A DNA stretch of 64,000 nt from Streptomyces sp. NBC_01232 (GTDB lineage: Bacteria; Actinomycetota; Actinomycetes; Streptomycetales; Streptomycetaceae), in contig NZ_CP108518.1 in NCBI RefSeq assembly GCF_035989885.1, positions 1,364,001 through 1,428,000 on the forward strand, written 5' to 3'. Position 1 is the first letter of the stretch, and each line of letters begins with the position of its first letter. Positions 11,301 through 28,195 of this stretch are shown here, piece after piece. Made by a program: the position numbers and the translations under genes. The notes below the pieces were generated by a model. It had not been told where the DNA came from. It worked only from the letters and a program-made list of their open reading frames with translations, and did not search any database.

Positions 11301-13376
11301 CAGGGCGCTCAGCAGGGAGATCGCCAGGATGCTGTCGCCGCCGAGCTGGAAGAAGTCCTGGTCGACGCCGACCGCGTCGCGCCGCAGCACCGCCGCCACC
11401 GCCGCGCACACCAGGCGCTCGTTCTCGGTGGTGGGCGGGGCGAGCGCGCCCGCGCCGGTGGCGGGTTCCGGGAGGGCGCCGCGGTCGAGCTTGCCGTTCG
11501 CGGTGAGCGGGAACTCCTTCATCACGACGATGTGGGCGGGCACCATGTACTCCACCATGTGCCCGGTGGCCCAGTCCTTGACCTCGTCCGCGCGCAGGTC
11601 CTCGCTGCCGGCGGAGGGGATCACGTAGCCCACGAGGTAGGTGCCGCCCGCCGTGTTCTTCTTCGCGACGACACAGGTGTGGCGTACCGCGGGGTGCTCG
11701 GCGAGACCGGCCTCGACGTCCTCGATCTCCAGCCTCATGCCACGGATCTTGATCTGGTTGTCGGCGCGGCCGAGGAAGTCCAGCGACCCGTCGGGGGCGA
11801 AGCGGGCGAGGTCGCCGGTCCGGTAGAGCCGGGATCCGTCCGCGGCGAAGGGGTTGGCGACGAATCGGGCGGCCGTCAGGGCGGGGGCGCCCACGTAGCC
11901 GCGTCCGAGGAGGAAGCCTCCGACGTACAGCTCGCCGCCGACGCCGACGGGGACCGGGCGCAGTTCGTCGTCCAGCACGTAGAGCTGGGTGTTGGGGTTG
12001 GGCCTGCCGATCGACGTCGACAGGCGTTCGGCCGCGCCCCGGTAGACGACGTGCGAGACGCCGATGGTCGTCTCGGCCGGGCCGTAGCCGTGGTACATGG
12101 GTATGTCGAGCCGGGCGCGGAAGCGCTCGTAGAGCTCCGGGGTCAGCACCTCGCCGCCGCACCACACGTGGCGCAGGCTGTCCAGCCGCCCGGAGTCGCC
12201 CGCGATCTCCAGGAGGACGTCCAGCATGGACGACACCAGGTAGGTGAAGGTGACGCGCTGCTCGGCGATGACGCTCAGCAGGTGGTGCGGGTCGCGTTCG
12301 CCGCCGGGGCGCAGGACCACCAGCCGGCCGCCGCACACCAGTGGCAGGAAGATCTCGTTGATGGAGATGTCGAAGGACAACGGGGCCTTGAACAGCGAGG
12401 CGTCGTCGTGGCCGAAGCCGAGGATCTCCTCGACCTGCCACAACAGGCGCTCGCTGATCGCCTCGTGGCGGATCATCGCGCCTTTGGGGCGGCCGGTCGA
12501 GCCGGACGTGAAGATCACGTAGGCGAGGGCGTCGCCGGGGACGGTGACCCCGGTCCCCTCCCCCGGGTAGGAGCCGAACCGCCAGTCGCCGAGGTCGACG
12601 GGCACGGCTTCCGGTTCGTCCGGCGTGTGCTGGGCCGTGCGGCCGAGCTGGAGGACGACACGGGCGTCGGATATGACGACGGACCGGCGCGCGGCGGGCC
12701 ACTGCGGGTCGAGCGGTACGAACGCGGCCCCCGCCTGGAGCACGCCGAGCAGGCCGATCACCATGTCGGCGGAACGGTCGAGCGAGATGGCGACGACCTG
12801 TTCGGCGGTGAGGCCGCGTTCGATCAAGTAGTGGGCCAGCTGGGCGGAGAGCTCAGCCGCCTGACCGTAGGTCAGCGTACGGTGCTCGTCGACGACGGCG
12901 ACGGCGTCGGGCCGCAGGCGCGCCTGCTCGCGGAACATCTCCACGACGGTCGGGCGGACCCGGTCCGCCCCGGTGTCGTTCCACCGGGCCAGCGTCTCGA
13001 GCCTCGCCGCGACACTGGACGGGCCGATGGTGGAGATGGGCCGGTCCGGGAAGTCGGCCAGGTCGTCGAGCGCGAGCTGCGCGTCAGCCTCTACGACGCC
13101 TTGCGGGACGCGGATGCTCCGGCCGCCCGCGGTGTCCGCGCCGACCTCCCAGCCCACCGGCCCGGCGCCGCCGTTGTCCGCCCAGCCGAGGATGTCCGCG
13201 AACAGCGTGCCGGGGGTGAGCTCCAGGCCTTCGGGGCTGCGGCCCGTCGCCCAGTACGCCAGCCCCACGGCACACGCGTGGGCGATGGTGGTGTCGGAGT
13301 AGTCGCCGGATCGCCGGCGCACGTCGGCCAGGCGCGTGCGGGAGAGCAGCGCGAGACGAGCGGTCGATTCCGTCAT
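2319..13376 (-). CDS. cchH: Three-module siderophore NRPS (coelichelin synthetase type)
   Basis: 3685 residues. Order seen: short N-terminal remnant (1-135), A1 (about 140-640), T1 (Ser682), E1 (HHxxxDGVSW at 850), C2 (HHIIADG at 1335), A2 (1630-2145), T2 (Ser2205), E2 (HHLAVD at 2389), C3 (from 2664), A3 (3090-3590), T3 (Ser3645). There is no thioesterase. By-eye alignment to the GrsA pocket gives DINYWGGIG(K) for A1, DFWNIGMVH(K) for A2 and DMENLGLIN(K) for A3; I recall these as the codes for formyl-hydroxyornithine, threonine and hydroxyornithine, so the product should be coelichelin or very close. C3 reads HLLLWDG, with Leu for the second (catalytic) His. Linkers hold short in-frame repeats such as GSNGAD and PDGPDG. 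It overlaps the downstream exporter gene. Confidence 0.92.
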   Translation of the reverse strand: MTESTARLALLSRTRLADVRRRSGDYSDTTIAHACAVGLAYWATGRSPEGLELTPGTLFADILGWADNGGAGPVGWEVGADTAGGRSIRVPQGVVEADAQLALDDLADFPDRPISTIGPSSVAARLETLARWNDTGADRVRPTVVEMFREQARLRPDAVAVVDEHRTLTYGQAAELSAQLAHYLIERGLTAEQVVAISLDRSADMVIGLLGVLQAGAAFVPLDPQWPAARRSVVISDARVVLQLGRTAQHTPDEPEAVPVDLGDWRFGSYPGEGTGVTVPGDALAYVIFTSGSTGRPKGAMIRHEAISERLLWQVEEILGFGHDDASLFKAPLSFDISINEIFLPLVCGGRLVVLRPGGERDPHHLLSVIAEQRVTFTYLVSSMLDVLLEIAGDSGRLDSLRHVWCGGEVLTPELYERFRARLDIPMYHGYGPAETTIGVSHVVYRGAAERLSTSIGRPNPNTQLYVLDDELRPVPVGVGGELYVGGFLLGRGYVGAPALTAARFVANPFAADGSRLYRTGDLARFAPDGSLDFLGRADNQIKIRGMRLEIEDVEAGLAEHPAVRHTCVVAKKNTAGGTYLVGYVIPSAGSEDLRADEVKDWATGHMVEYMVPAHIVVMKEFPLTANGKLDRGALPEPATGAGALAPPTTENERLVCAAVAAVLRRDAVGVDQDFFQLGGDSILAISLLSALREAGLHVTARQIFTHGVVGALAAVADREAAAVDHGDVATGTVVGSPIVQWLGETTDAVDGFVQSVVLNTPPTLTADALDAILTAVVARHDMLRAKLVRGDRWSFEIPEADRAVAGWQESDRPLDECVALATGELDPEGGVMLRAVWRREARQLVLVAHHVVIDGVSWRILMEDLSTAWRWFVSGAPIDLPPVGTSFRRWTQLLGHAGFDADRTHFRRALPGEDAPLGRRALSAADTVARERTTTVSVGADVTAALLGEIPARFHAGVNDVLLTALAVTLARWRRDLGQEQTFAHIELEGHGREGRYVADSAGFEPELSRTVGWFTTLFPVTVDPGTATDAAAGPTDPAYLVAALKAVKEDLARVPSNGVSYGALRYLSDTAFAAPAPQVLFNYLGRFDAGSSGDWELAGTTGQLGEKRDPKMRLPRALEFNAIAEPASAGGAYELVTTLSWPDGLFADEDIETIGRYFREALSGLAALAALDRSGHSPSDFTLSALTQADVDELDGPALRDVLPLTPLQEGLYFHSVFDDDSAGSYVEQQLLTLDGDVDPDRLAAAATRLLTLFPNLAARFVALADGRVVSVLEGGVQAPFTTLDRPGITDDEIREHAERDRRAGFDLASGPLMRYTLIRAGAGRSVLVQTVHHIIADGWSVPPMLRALLAEYHAPGTVYPIGGFTDYVRWLAERDEDESDRVWGEQLAGLPGPSLVAEGHTPSDLFADTALAASADIDEAARTAGVPLSVAVHSAWALTLGGLLHGRDVVFGSTVSGRDADVPGIGDMVGLFINTVPVRARWEAATTAEGLLASVREHQSTVLAHQHVSLARISRLSGAGPLFDTLVVFDVATDVAALRSPEDTLVITDIVNEGAPHYPLTLVVERALDGRPRFNLIHDGALLRETSAREILHTFTRTLTGLLTRPDALVDDLAPAGLQAPAEITPTTLGALFDAAAHRDPAATAVTQCALDGGARSLTYGELAAAKDELASALRAFGVRPGERVAVAVPRSLEQVVALVAIVTAGGAYVPLDLAYPDGRLEYILADAAPQVVLVDREHRDRFTGLLARAGVAARVLVQGDEPAPGDAQGGDVRDTDTGDTAGPGADWHDPAYVIYTSGSTGRPKGVVVPHSSVVTLLANTEPDMDFGPHDVWVQFHSYSFDFAVWELWGALAHGAELLVPEYGLTRSPVDFHRLVRERRVTVLNQTPSAFYQFIEADRHAQEPLTALRRIIFGGEALDLGRLRGWVERHGAASPELVNMYGITETTVHVTHRVLTDEDFRPGDDASPIGGPIPGLVVHLLDDRLRPVPPGRVGAIYVAGDQVSLGYLGRPALTAGRFVADPFAGDGSRMYHTGDLARRTLDGELEFTGRADDQVQLKGFRIELGEVESAIRELDGVVDAAVTVAGSGDHLVAHVVGRVSGDLADLLSTKLPVHMVPGLVLPVDALPLTVNGKLDRKALAARAAPQTTLAPATGPGTGSGSGSATGSATGSALTALVGIFTETLPGTAVDGDSDFFRAGGDSILAITVVNRARALGLGIAPRDVFLLRTPRALAEHLATSTPRTAAPAAPAPQEDGPLTPTPIILRQRELGGSLARFAQARSLVAAEGTGFADAERAANAVVAAHPALRLRLSAEHGVWALRTEPARAVTVVRGDGSNGADGSNGADASDATAAANEAAGRLDPGAGDVIAFTWLEATRTLVVTAHHLAVDAVSWLVLLDDIDTALRSRPLAPPTTPYAAYAQALADRAARETDGLGHWITTLQAPPLLPAAQGLRRTTVVIPPEVGDRVTRTAPAALGVGLTELLCGALRTALTRVQPTPTDLAIELERHGRVPVSSHHDYTRTVGWFTSIAPVRLTAHTDPVAAAREVAERQPDERAHAAYGGLRYLNPQTAPLLTARPQVLFNYLGRGDESQALHVTGGDQGSPYAVEVNAWTDAATGSLHAVFTLAEGIPDAITGHWRAALEHIADASTTAERTAPVTPLQRGLFFQAQLAGPAGHYVAQSWFTFDRRLDTDALAEAMAWVIARHPVVGAGFTTDDDGNAVQVLGAGRQVGVRTVSLATDAEVDALLTRDRDTGFDPGEPPLIRLTVVHLPGERDGLLLSYHLLLWDGWSREIVLRDLFDAYEAALAGELTPPAPATPGFEEYARALDAKDPAVSERFWAQHLTGLPGPTLLAGPTPALVDDLPRTLVHALTAERSQQVREAARAHGVTLNTVLTGAFGLLLGAHTGRADAVFGVTVSGREGEDLSEVVGVLLNTVPMWTRARPDDTVRDYLTAVQAARVEAMEHEHLGLGEIQRAGGHDTLFDNLFVLQNFLDMDAFAEMNARHGITAVRADDSTHYPFTWVVTPGDRLTVKLEYRDHDTEAARKLLDDYLDVLGHLTRSAGLLGALPGPGPEPEAGPRTDVGTDTVVDRFDRAADRDPQRIALVAHGRTMTFGRLRDRSRELAGVLAARGIGPERTVALAIPRSLDSIVALFAVLRVGAAYVPLELDHPDERIAAIVADARPDVILTVSAVSPRLTGELIELDRPLPRADPYVTFAPDDPDRLRHPAYTIYTSGSTGRPKGVVTEYAGLTNMLINHQRRIFEPVLSDHDHRVFRIAHTVSFAFDMSWEELLWLADGHEVHICDEELRRDAPRLVEYCLEHGIDVINVTPTYAQQLVSEGLLDTPGRRPALVLLGGEAVTPTLWQRLAETEGTVGYNLYGPTEYTINTLGVGTFECQDPVVGVAIDNTDVYVLDPWLRPLPDGVPGELYVAGIGIARGYLGQPAQTADRFVACPFGAPGERMYRTGDLVSRRPDGNLVYLGRTDQQVKIRGHRVEPGEVEAAFAAHPAVRFVAAVAQPDPQVDGAYRLAAYLVLDGPDGPDGPDLAAVAAEVGAGLPDFLRPTHYARVDRIPLTVNGKADTKALPDARPLGTLTTAGERGPQTQTETTVCEFFAEALDLDDDEVSALSDFVSLGGHSMLAVRLIGLLRREYGPVITVRDLFTLRTPEMIARHLDENS

Positions 13377-13439
13377 CGAAGGCTCAACGCCCCTTCCAGA
13401 TCGATATCGATGAGTTGACCCAAGCCAAAATCGGGCCGG

Positions 13440-15233
13440 CTAGCTGCCTTCGCGCCAGGCCCGCCACAGTCGCGCGTAGCGGCCGCCCAGGGCGACCAGC
13501 TCCTCGTGCGTGCCCTGCTCCACGACGCGTCCCGCGTCCAGTACGGCGATCCGGTCCGCCGCCATCGCCTGGGTGAGCCGGTGTGCCACGAACAGCGTGG
13601 TCCGGCCCGCGCACGCGGCGAGCACGGCCCGCTCCAGCTCGGCCGCGCCCTCGCTGCCCGCCTCCGCCGTGGACTCGTCGAGCACCACCACCGGAGTGCG
13701 GCCGAGCACCAGCCGGGCCAGCGCGACGTGGGCGACCTTGGTGACGTCCAGCCGCTCACCGCCCTCGCCGACCGCGGTGTTCAGCCCTTCGGGCAGCGCC
13801 TCGACCCATCCGTCGGCGCCCACCGTGCGCAGAGCTGCCATCAGTTCGGCGTCGGTCGCCTCCGGTGCGGCCAGGCGCAGGTCCTCGGCGAGCGGGCCGG
13901 AGAACACGTGGGTCTCCTGCGTCAGGATGCTGACCAGGGCCCGCGCCCCGGCCTCGTCCAGACCGGCGAGGTCGGTGGACCCTATGCGCACCGAGCCGGC
14001 CTGCGGGGTGCCGATACCGGCGATCAGCGCGGCGAGGGTCGACTTGCCCGCGCCGGTCGCCCCGACCAGGGCGAGTGAACCGCCGGCGGGGATCGTCAGG
14101 TCGACGTCCCGGACGACGGGCTCCTCGGAGTCGGGGTAGCGGAACGTCAGTCCCCGCACCTCGACGGCCACGGGCTGCGGCGTGTCCGCCGCCCGGGCCG
14201 CTGCGAGCGCGCCCACCAGCCGGTCCTCCGCATCCTCCTCCAGTACCCCGACCAGGCGGGTCAGGCTCGCGCCGGACTTCTGGGCCTCGTCGAAGGTGAA
14301 CATGATGGAGCCGAGCGGGGTGAACAGCCGGTGGAACAGCAGCGGGGCGGCGGAGACCTCGCCCAGGGTGGCGGCGTCGGCCTCCAGCAGGGCGTACCCC
14401 ACCACGATGATCAGGACCAGTCCGATGAACTCGGCGCGGTTCTCCCGGCCCACGAACCGGCCGAAGAGCCGGAACACCTCGATGCCGAGTTCGCGCACCC
14501 GCCACGACTCGTTGGTGACCTTCTCTCGGACGGCTCCTTCGAGGCGGTACGCCCGGACCGTGTCGATGCCGTTCAAGCCGCTGATCAGGGCCTGCGCCCG
14601 GTCGGCCTGGGCCGCCCGCTGCGTGCGGTAGAGCGGGGCGGAGCGGGGGAGGTACCAGCGCAGTGCCAGTCCGTAGGCGGGCAGTGCGCAGGCACCGGCC
14701 AGGCCGAGCCGCCAGTCCAGGCCGAACATGCCGATCGTGGCGATGACCACCAGCACGCCCGCCGAGAACACGGTGGGCACGGCCGTTCTGATGCCCTTGG
14801 ACAGGACGGCCACGTCGTCGCCGACCCGGGAGAGCACGTCTCCCCGGCCGACCTGCTCGATCCGCGCGCTCGGCATCCCCAGCACCGCCCGGACGGCGCC
14901 TTCGCGCAGCCGGGCGAGCAGGTCCGCGCCGAGGCGCCCGATGAGGTAGGTCGACAGGGCGGTGGCCGCCGCGCCGAGCAGCGCGGCGGCCACCATCAGT
15001 ACCCCGGTCGTGACCAGGATCGAGCGCGGACCGCCCGCGACCACCCCGTCCACCACCCGGCCGAGCAGGAGCAGCGGGAGCACCTGGAGTGCCGCCCCCG
15101 CCACCGTGGTGAACACGGTGGCGGAGGTCAGCCACGGCACCTCGCGGCAGTGCGCGGTGACCCAGCGGGTGGCCTCGCGTCCTGTCGTCGTGCGCAGGGC
15201 CGACGGGGCGACGCGCGTGGCGGTGATGCTCAC
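13440..15233 (-). CDS. cchG: Half-size ABC exporter, intact ATP loop, lost signature (CchG-like)
   Basis: 597 residues, N-terminal six-helix membrane domain and C-terminal ATPase. The GTG at 15233 overlaps the stop of the lipoprotein gene by four bases (GTGA). Walker A is intact (VGATGAGKST) and Walker B is VVVLDEST with the catalytic Glu. The ABC signature is destroyed: LDVTKVAHVALARL stands where [14 protein letters not shown] is expected. It is complementary to the exporter at 632-2332, which keeps the signature but has lost Walker A. A heterodimer would have exactly one working composite ATP site. Both flank the NRPS, so siderophore export (synteny with S. coelicolor cchG) is the likely job; pairing is inferred. 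Confidence 0.87.
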   Translation of the reverse strand: MSITATRVAPSALRTTTGREATRWVTAHCREVPWLTSATVFTTVAGAALQVLPLLLLGRVVDGVVAGGPRSILVTTGVLMVAAALLGAAATALSTYLIGRLGADLLARLREGAVRAVLGMPSARIEQVGRGDVLSRVGDDVAVLSKGIRTAVPTVFSAGVLVVIATIGMFGLDWRLGLAGACALPAYGLALRWYLPRSAPLYRTQRAAQADRAQALISGLNGIDTVRAYRLEGAVREKVTNESWRVRELGIEVFRLFGRFVGRENRAEFIGLVLIIVVGYALLEADAATLGEVSAAPLLFHRLFTPLGSIMFTFDEAQKSGASLTRLVGVLEEDAEDRLVGALAAARAADTPQPVAVEVRGLTFRYPDSEEPVVRDVDLTIPAGGSLALVGATGAGKSTLAALIAGIGTPQAGSVRIGSTDLAGLDEAGARALVSILTQETHVFSGPLAEDLRLAAPEATDAELMAALRTVGADGWVEALPEGLNTAVGEGGERLDVTKVAHVALARLVLGRTPVVVLDESTAEAGSEGAAELERAVLAACAGRTTLFVAHRLTQAMAADRIAVLDAGRVVEQGTHEELVALGGRYARLWRAWREGS

Positions 15234-16291
15234 ACCTGACCGACCGACTTGACGAGTTCGTCGATCGCGTACGGGAGCGAGAGCAGCGTGCCCTGGGACA
15301 TGGCGGCGCCGACCGCCGGGCCCTCGCTGTCGAGGAGGTAGGACACCTTGCCGTTCTTGACCGCGTTCAGGTTGGTGAACAGCTGGAACTTCTTCAGTGC
15401 TTCCTGGTCGGCCTTGTCGGCGATGACGAAGATGCGGTCGACGTCGACGAGGTCCATGCGCTCCGGGGAGAGCGTGGTGTAGAACTTGCCGTCCGCGATC
15501 TTGTCGATCTCGGTCTGGCCCTTGTAGCCGATGCCCGTCACCAGGCGTCCGCGCACGTCGGTGGTGGTGAAGGGGGCCACCGAGTCCTTGTACCAGGACA
15601 GCGGGACGGCGGTCTGGTTCGCGAACTCCGGGTGCGCCTTCTTGGCCGCGTCGAGCTTGTCCTGGATGCCCTTGACCAGCTCGGTGCCCTTGGCCTCCTG
15701 GCCGAGGGCCTTGGCGATGTGGACGGCGTTGTCCTGCCAGGGTGCGCTGAACGGCTCCTTCTCGGCCTTGGTGCGGCCCACCGTCGGAGCGATCTTGGAG
15801 AGCTTCTCGTAGGCGGCCTGGTCGATCTCGGAGTACACCGCGATGATCAGGTCCGGGCGCAGGGCCGCGATCTTCTCGTAGTTCGGGCCGGCGTCACCGT
15901 TGTTCATGATGACCTCGGGGCGGGTGTCCCCCCACTGGGCCTTCACCCAGGGCCACTGGGTGTTGATGTCGGGGGACGTTCCCGGCGGGTTGGGGTACTG
16001 GTCGACCATGCCGACCGGCTTGATGCCGAGCGCCAGGATGGCCTGGTCGTCCGTGTACCCGACCGAGACGACGCGCTGGGGAGCCTTCCCGACCTTCGTG
16101 GAGCCGAACGCGTGCTCCACGCTGACCGGGAACGTGCCCCCGGCGGCCGGGGAGTTGTCGCTCTTCTTGTCCGCCTTGTCCGCAGTGTCGGAACTGCATC
16201 CGGTGAGGAGACCGACCCCGAGGGCCGCGGCGGACAGAACCGCCGCCCACCGCCGCCGGGGCGTCATACGTGTCGTTCGATGGAGAAGCAT
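15230..16291 (-). CDS. cchF: Ferri-siderophore-binding lipoprotein
   Basis: 353-residue FecB/FepB-type periplasmic binding protein. I start it at the ATG at 16291, which has AAGGGA about eight bases upstream; the upstream in-frame codons lack a site. The N-terminus is an Arg-rich, hydrophobic lipoprotein signal ending LLTGC (Cys32), so the mature protein is lipid-anchored outside the membrane. The family hallmarks follow: PQRVVSVGYTDDQAILALGI, the Pro-Asn-rich segment near residue 105, and RPDLIIA. It should capture the ferric siderophore and pass it to the permease pair encoded upstream. It has its own iron box 72 bases before the start, so it can be transcribed apart from the ATPase and permease genes, and it is coupled to the exporter gene downstream. 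Confidence 0.9.
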   Translation of the reverse strand: MLLHRTTRMTPRRRWAAVLSAAALGVGLLTGCSSDTADKADKKSDNSPAAGGTFPVSVEHAFGSTKVGKAPQRVVSVGYTDDQAILALGIKPVGMVDQYPNPPGTSPDINTQWPWVKAQWGDTRPEVIMNNGDAGPNYEKIAALRPDLIIAVYSEIDQAAYEKLSKIAPTVGRTKAEKEPFSAPWQDNAVHIAKALGQEAKGTELVKGIQDKLDAAKKAHPEFANQTAVPLSWYKDSVAPFTTTDVRGRLVTGIGYKGQTEIDKIADGKFYTTLSPERMDLVDVDRIFVIADKADQEALKKFQLFTNLNAVKNGKVSYLLDSEGPAVGAAMSQGTLLSLPYAIDELVKSVGQV

Positions 16292-16362
16292 CCGAAATCC
16301 CTTGCTTTCGTGCCGTCCATTGCAGTCCCGCCCGAGGGCAGCCAAACCCTACCGCGGCCAAG

Positions 16363-16381
16363 TGAGGCTAGCCTAGCCTTA
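16363..16381 (-). promoter_or_regulatory. Iron box (DmdR/IdeR type) before the binding-protein gene
   Basis: The 19-mer TGAGGCTAGCCTAGCCTTA resembles the actinobacterial iron-box consensus TTAGGTTAGGCTAACCTAA and is centred about 80 bases upstream of the lipoprotein start, in the gap after the ATPase gene. Repression by a DmdR1-type protein with Fe(II) is expected. Confidence 0.75.
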
Positions 16382-16404
16382 CTTGCGCCGTAACTTTGTT
16401 TGAT

Positions 16405-17265
16405 CTAGGAGAGCCGCACGTGGGTGCGGCCGATGGGCACGATGAGCGGCCGGTCGCCCACCGGGTCGTCCACGACCTTGGCGCGCAGCCCGAACGCCTC
16501 GTACAGCAACTCGGCGGTGATCACGTCACGGGGGTGCCCCTGCGCGAGGATCGAACCGGCTTTCATCACGATGAGGTTGTCGCTGTAGCGCGTGGCCAGA
16601 TTGAGGTCGTGCAGCACCAGGACCACGGTGCAGCCCGATTCGTGCAGGTCGTCCACCAGGTCGAGCACGTCGATCGCGTGCGCCAGGTCCAGGTAGGTGG
16701 TCGGCTCGTCCAGCAGCAGCAGGTCGGTGCCCTGAGCGAGCGTCATCGAGATCCAGACGCGCTGGCGCTGCCCGCCGGACAGGGCGTCGACGGGGCGGTC
16801 GGCCAGGTCGGACACCCCGGTCATCGCCAGGGCGCGCGCCACGACGTCGGCGTCGTCCGAGGACCACTGGCGCAGCCAGCTCTGGTGCGGATGGCGGCCC
16901 CTGGCGACCAGGTCGGCCACCGTGAGCCCCTCCGGGGCGACCGGCGCCTGCGGCAGCAGGCCGAGCTTCTTCGCCACCTCCCTGGTCCTGAGCCTGCCGA
17001 TGTCCTCGCCGTCCAGTACGACCGTTCCGCTGGTCGGCTTGAGCAGCCGCGACAGGGTCCGCAGCAGTGTCGACTTCCCGCACCCGTTGGAGCCGATGAT
17101 CGTGGTGATCACCCGTGGCGGGATCGACACGTGGAGGTCGTCGATGACGACCCTGCCTCCGTACCCGACCGTGACCCCCCTGGCCGCCAGCCGTGAGGCC
17201 TCGTCTTCCCCGGACTCGATCCCGGCGATCTGAGATAGGGCCACAACTCCCCCTGATGTAGGCAT
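16405..17265 (-). CDS. cchE: Siderophore-uptake ABC ATPase (FecE/FepC family)
   Basis: 286-residue ATPase of the iron-siderophore importer class. Walker A GSNGCGKST is near residue 60, the signature is [17 protein letters not shown], Walker B LLLLDEPTTYLD and the switch His is in VLHDLN. The ATG at 17265 lacks a good ribosome site; a GTG seven codons in, right after AGGGGGA, is a real alternative that would shorten the protein by seven residues. A much longer open frame upstream is an artefact of reading through the permease gene. It is third in the permease-permease-ATPase run and powers import of the ferric siderophore bound by the downstream lipoprotein. Symbol by synteny. Confidence 0.9.
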   Translation of the reverse strand: MPTSGGVVALSQIAGIESGEDEASRLAARGVTVGYGGRVVIDDLHVSIPPRVITTIIGSNGCGKSTLLRTLSRLLKPTSGTVVLDGEDIGRLRTREVAKKLGLLPQAPVAPEGLTVADLVARGRHPHQSWLRQWSSDDADVVARALAMTGVSDLADRPVDALSGGQRQRVWISMTLAQGTDLLLLDEPTTYLDLAHAIDVLDLVDDLHESGCTVVLVLHDLNLATRYSDNLIVMKAGSILAQGHPRDVITAELLYEAFGLRAKVVDDPVGDRPLIVPIGRTHVRLS

Positions 17266-17282
17266 GTCTGAAGAGATATCAA

Positions 17283-18344
17283 CTAGCGGAGGTTGGCCCG
17301 TACCAGCAGGTAGACGAGGAAGGGGCCGCCGATCACGGCGGTCACCACGCCCACCGGGAGGGTGAGCGGCAGTGCCGTACGGGCGATCAGGTCCGCGCCG
17401 ATCAACAGCAAGGCCCCCGCCATCCCGGAGGCAGCCATCGGCGGGGTAGGGCACTTCGCGAGGCGCATCGCCACCTGCGGCGCCACCAGCGCGACGAAGG
17501 GGACCGGGCCGGCCGCGCTCACCGCCACACCCGCCAGCAGGACCGCGCACAGCAGCAGGACCGCCCGCACCCTCGTGTAGCGGACGCCGAGGCCCGCGGC
17601 CACGTCGTCGCCGAGGTGCAGCGGCTTGAACTGGAAGGCGACGCCCGTCACGACGACCATCAGGACGAGGGTGCACCACAGCGCCACGCCCACGTCGTCC
17701 CACGAGCGGTTGTCCAGCGAGCCGATCAGCCACGCCTGGGCCCGGGCCACGTCCCTGATGTCGGCGGTGACCAGCAGCCACGTGGTGACGGCCTCCATCA
17801 CGGCACTGACCGAGATGCCGATGAGGATGAGCCGGAAGCCGTCGATCCCGCGCCGCCACGCCAGGAAGTACACGAGCAGGCCCGTGCCGAGGCCGCCCGC
17901 GAGCGCCGCCCCGGACAGGCCCACGGAGTTCACGACCGCCGCCGCGGTCCCGCCCGACACGGTCACCAGGAACACGGCGACCGCGCCGGCTCCCCCGGTG
18001 ATGCCCAGAATGTCCGGGCTGGCCAGCGGATTGCGCGCGATGGACTGCGTGATCGCCCCGGACACGCCCAGGGCGACGCCCACGACGAGCCCGGCCAGGG
18101 CGCGCGGCATCCGCAGGTCCATGATCACGAACTGGTCGACCTGCTCGCCCCCGCCCAGGATCGTGGCGATCACCTGGGACAGGCCGATGGGGAAGTCCCC
18201 GACGCCGATGGACAGGCAGAACACCAGGAAGGTCGCCGCCGCCAGCAGCAGCGTGACGCACACGACCCACGGCCGCCAGACGAACGAGACGGGGCCGAGC
18301 CGCACGCCCGGCGTCACCGCTGCCTTCACTTCGGTCCCGGTCAT
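17283..18344 (-). CDS. cchD: FecCD-family siderophore permease 2
   Basis: 353-residue polytopic membrane protein of the FecCD/BtuC class. The ATG at 18344 overlaps the stop of the first permease in an ATGA, so the two are translationally coupled. The family signature GVALGVSGAITQSIARNPLASPD is present around residue 95, followed by about eight hydrophobic segments and the C-terminal PVGVVTAVIGGPFLVYLL. The longer open frame back to 19457 runs through the neighbouring gene and has a non-natural composition. It forms the heterodimeric channel with the protein from 18341-19414 for ferric siderophore import. Confidence 0.9.
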   Translation of the reverse strand: MTGTEVKAAVTPGVRLGPVSFVWRPWVVCVTLLLAAATFLVFCLSIGVGDFPIGLSQVIATILGGGEQVDQFVIMDLRMPRALAGLVVGVALGVSGAITQSIARNPLASPDILGITGGAGAVAVFLVTVSGGTAAAVVNSVGLSGAALAGGLGTGLLVYFLAWRRGIDGFRLILIGISVSAVMEAVTTWLLVTADIRDVARAQAWLIGSLDNRSWDDVGVALWCTLVLMVVVTGVAFQFKPLHLGDDVAAGLGVRYTRVRAVLLLCAVLLAGVAVSAAGPVPFVALVAPQVAMRLAKCPTPPMAASGMAGALLLIGADLIARTALPLTLPVGVVTAVIGGPFLVYLLVRANLR

Positions 18345-19414
18345 GCGCTCTTGAACTTTCCGCGCCACACGAGCGCCGCGAAGAACGGGGCTCCGAAGAG
18401 GGCCACGACCACGCCCGCGTCCAGCTCCCCCGGCCGCACCAGCAGGCGCCCGACGATGTCGCAGACCAGCAGGACGATGGCGCCGAGCAGGCCCGCGTAC
18501 GGCACCAGCCAGCGGTAGTCCGGGCCGGTCAGGAACCGGGCCATGTGGGCCACCATCAGGCCGAGGAAGGCGATGGGGCCGCAGGCCGCCGTCGCCGCGC
18601 CCGCCAGCAGGGTGATGGAGACGATGCCGACGGTCCGGCTCAGGGCGATGTTCACTCCCAGTCCCCGTGCGACGTCGTCGCCGAGGTTGAGCAGATTGAG
18701 GGCGGGCAGCGTGATCAGCGCCAGGACCAGCCCGACCCCGATGAACGCGATCACCGGCAGGATGACGTCGAAGCCGACACCGGCCACGGAGCCCGCGTTC
18801 CAGAAGCGCAGGGCGTTCAGCGAGGCCTTGTCCGACAGCGCGACCGCCGTGGTCATCGCGGCGAGGAACACCGTGACCCCCTGCCCGGCCAGCGCCAGGG
18901 TCAGCGGATTGCCCGCGCCCCTGCCGATGCTCGCCAGCCCGAAGACGATGACACCGGCGACCGCGGCGCCCAGGAAGGCGAACCAGACGTACTGGAAGGG
19001 ATGGGCGAGGCCGAACAGGGCGATCACCAGCACCACGGCGAACGAGGCGCCGGAGTTCACCCCCAGCAGGCCGGTGTCGGCGATCGGATTGCGCGTGTAC
19101 CCCTGGATCAGCGCCCCTCCGACCCCCAGGGCCACGCCCGCCACGAGCCCGAGCACCGTGCGCGGCACCCGTACGGTCCGGACGATGAGCCGTATCTCGG
19201 TGAGCCGCTGATCGGGGTCGGGCACGCCCGATAACCCGCGCCACACCTCGGCGGGGGTCAGCGCACGCGCGCCGACGGCCAGCGACACCAGCATCACCGC
19301 CAGGAGGACCAGTACCAGGGTGACCGAGCCCACGACCCGCCGCCGACGGGCCTCCGTTACGCCCCTGGGCACGGGGCGTTCCACTGCAATCGTGCCCATG
19401 TCGCTGTACGTCAT
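18341..19414 (-). CDS. cchC: FecCD-family siderophore permease 1
   Basis: 357-residue FecCD permease, first gene of the import operon. The motif GVALGVGGALIQGYTRNPIADTG marks the family, and the C-terminus keeps the RPGELDAGVVVALFGAPFFAALV form. Two starts are possible: ATG 19414, with GAAGGG directly against it and GGTGG further up, or ATG 19399, which has GAAGGG about 15 bases away. I keep 19414. Upstream lie two iron boxes (19500 and 19604), so the gene should be induced by iron starvation. In S. coelicolor the ornithine hydroxylase gene cchB lies next to this gene; here the neighbour is a CBM48-like gene instead. Confidence 0.88.
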   Translation of the reverse strand: MTYSDMGTIAVERPVPRGVTEARRRRVVGSVTLVLVLLAVMLVSLAVGARALTPAEVWRGLSGVPDPDQRLTEIRLIVRTVRVPRTVLGLVAGVALGVGGALIQGYTRNPIADTGLLGVNSGASFAVVLVIALFGLAHPFQYVWFAFLGAAVAGVIVFGLASIGRGAGNPLTLALAGQGVTVFLAAMTTAVALSDKASLNALRFWNAGSVAGVGFDVILPVIAFIGVGLVLALITLPALNLLNLGDDVARGLGVNIALSRTVGIVSITLLAGAATAACGPIAFLGLMVAHMARFLTGPDYRWLVPYAGLLGAIVLLVCDIVGRLLVRPGELDAGVVVALFGAPFFAALVWRGKFKSA

Positions 19415-19499
19415 CCCTTCGATCCACCGGGGGAGAATGGCCGGTGGCGCTCACCACCGCCCGGACGGGTCGGCACGCCGACGCAGCCGCGACCGAAAC

Positions 19500-19518
19500 T
19501 TAGGCAAAGCTAAGCTGA
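19500..19518 (-). promoter_or_regulatory. Iron box 86 bases before the permease operon
   Basis: TTAGGCAAAGCTAAGCTGA keeps most positions of the 19-bp iron-box palindrome. It lies close to the permease start and is the likeliest operator for that operon. Confidence 0.65.
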
Positions 19519-19603
19519 TTCCATGGCGAGCTGTCGATAGACAAATCGGGCAGGCAGGAGTGACAGGCCGCCAACTCGCCCGTAAATATGTATGGTTGAC
19601 CGA

Positions 19604-19622
19604 TTAGGCAAGCCTAACCTAA
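19604..19622. promoter_or_regulatory. Second, near-consensus iron box
   Basis: TTAGGCAAGCCTAACCTAA is the best iron box in the window, 104 bases from the other upstream copy. On the + strand a TTGACC sits at 19595-19600, so a rightward promoter is conceivable, but no rightward siderophore gene follows. It could be a second operator for the leftward operon or a remnant of a lost divergent gene. Confidence 0.75.
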
Positions 19623-19647
19623 CTCAGTTGGTTCACGTCATGCAAAA

Positions 19648-19673
19648 CGCGCCCCGATGACCGCCGGGGCGCG
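19648..19673 (-). terminator. Rho-independent terminator of the CBM48 gene
   Basis: An 8-bp stem (CGCGCCCC/GGGGCGCG, 10-base loop) is followed on the minus strand by TTTTGC, a short T run unusual for this GC content. It lies 27 bases downstream of the stop of the CBM48-like gene. Confidence 0.75.
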
Positions 19674-19699
19674 CTCCGGTCCGCAGGGAGTCCGGGCCG

Positions 19700-19975
19700 T
19701 CAGGTGTGCAGCCGGCTGTTGGGGCCGTCCTGGTCCCCGGCGCTCTCGTCGTTGAACCAGTAGTCCCCGGCCGCCAGGTAGCGGAACGAATGGGTGCTCC
19801 TGCTGGGCAGCTCGACGGTCACGGCACGCTTGCCGTCCTTGCGGCGGGCCAGGGTGTGGACACCGGGCTGCCAGTCGTTGAAGTCGCCCACCACGCTGAC
19901 CGGTCCCGGCGGGGTGTCGACGGGGAGGATGAAGGTGACCTCGGTGCGGTCCTTGCGCAGCTTGCGCTCCAGCAT
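19700..19975 (-). CDS. Small CBM48/isoamylase N-terminal-like protein
   Basis: 91 residues consisting of a single early-set (CBM48-like) beta-sandwich of the kind that precedes isoamylases and glycogen-branching enzymes, and is found alone in AMPK-beta-like proteins. The pattern VTFILP..PPGPVSVVGDFNDWQPG..L.R..DG.. is the hallmark, with the WQPG loop expected to bind alpha-glucan. No catalytic domain follows. The start at ATG 19975 is set by AGGAG seven bases upstream; the longer open frame to 20065 has no site. It is a single-gene unit with its own terminator. The function is unknown; glycogen binding is the family expectation only. Confidence 0.8.
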   Translation of the reverse strand: MLERKLRKDRTEVTFILPVDTPPGPVSVVGDFNDWQPGVHTLARRKDGKRAVTVELPSRSTHSFRYLAAGDYWFNDESAGDQDGPNSRLHT

Positions 19976-20262
19976 GGTGAGCTCCTGACAACGGCAGTGG
20001 GGGTGGTACGCCGCCCATAGTCGGCGGCCGACGCACCGGACGCACCCCGGCGCCGCCACTCCCACCCGGGACCCACCGGATCGAGTGACCCTCGGGCGCG
20101 CGATGTCACCCTGCGTGTCGACGGCCCCGGCATGCCGTCCCCTCCGCCCCTGTCAAGGTACGAATGGCCGGGGCTACGGCCGCGTCCCGCCCCCGGGCAC
20201 GGTGGATATCGACCTTCCTGCGCCCGAGCAGGAGCGATTCGCCGTCCGCACCGGAGGCATCC

Positions 20263-28071
<7,809 letters not shown>

Positions 28072-28195
28072 GCGCCCCCCGGCCGACGGCATTGCGTTGG
28101 TGCTCCTTGCCCCGCTGGATCATTCTGGTCAGAGGAGCGCCTGGCCGTGCGGGTCCCGTGGGACGGCGGCAGCGGAACGAGCGAGGGCGAGATGA

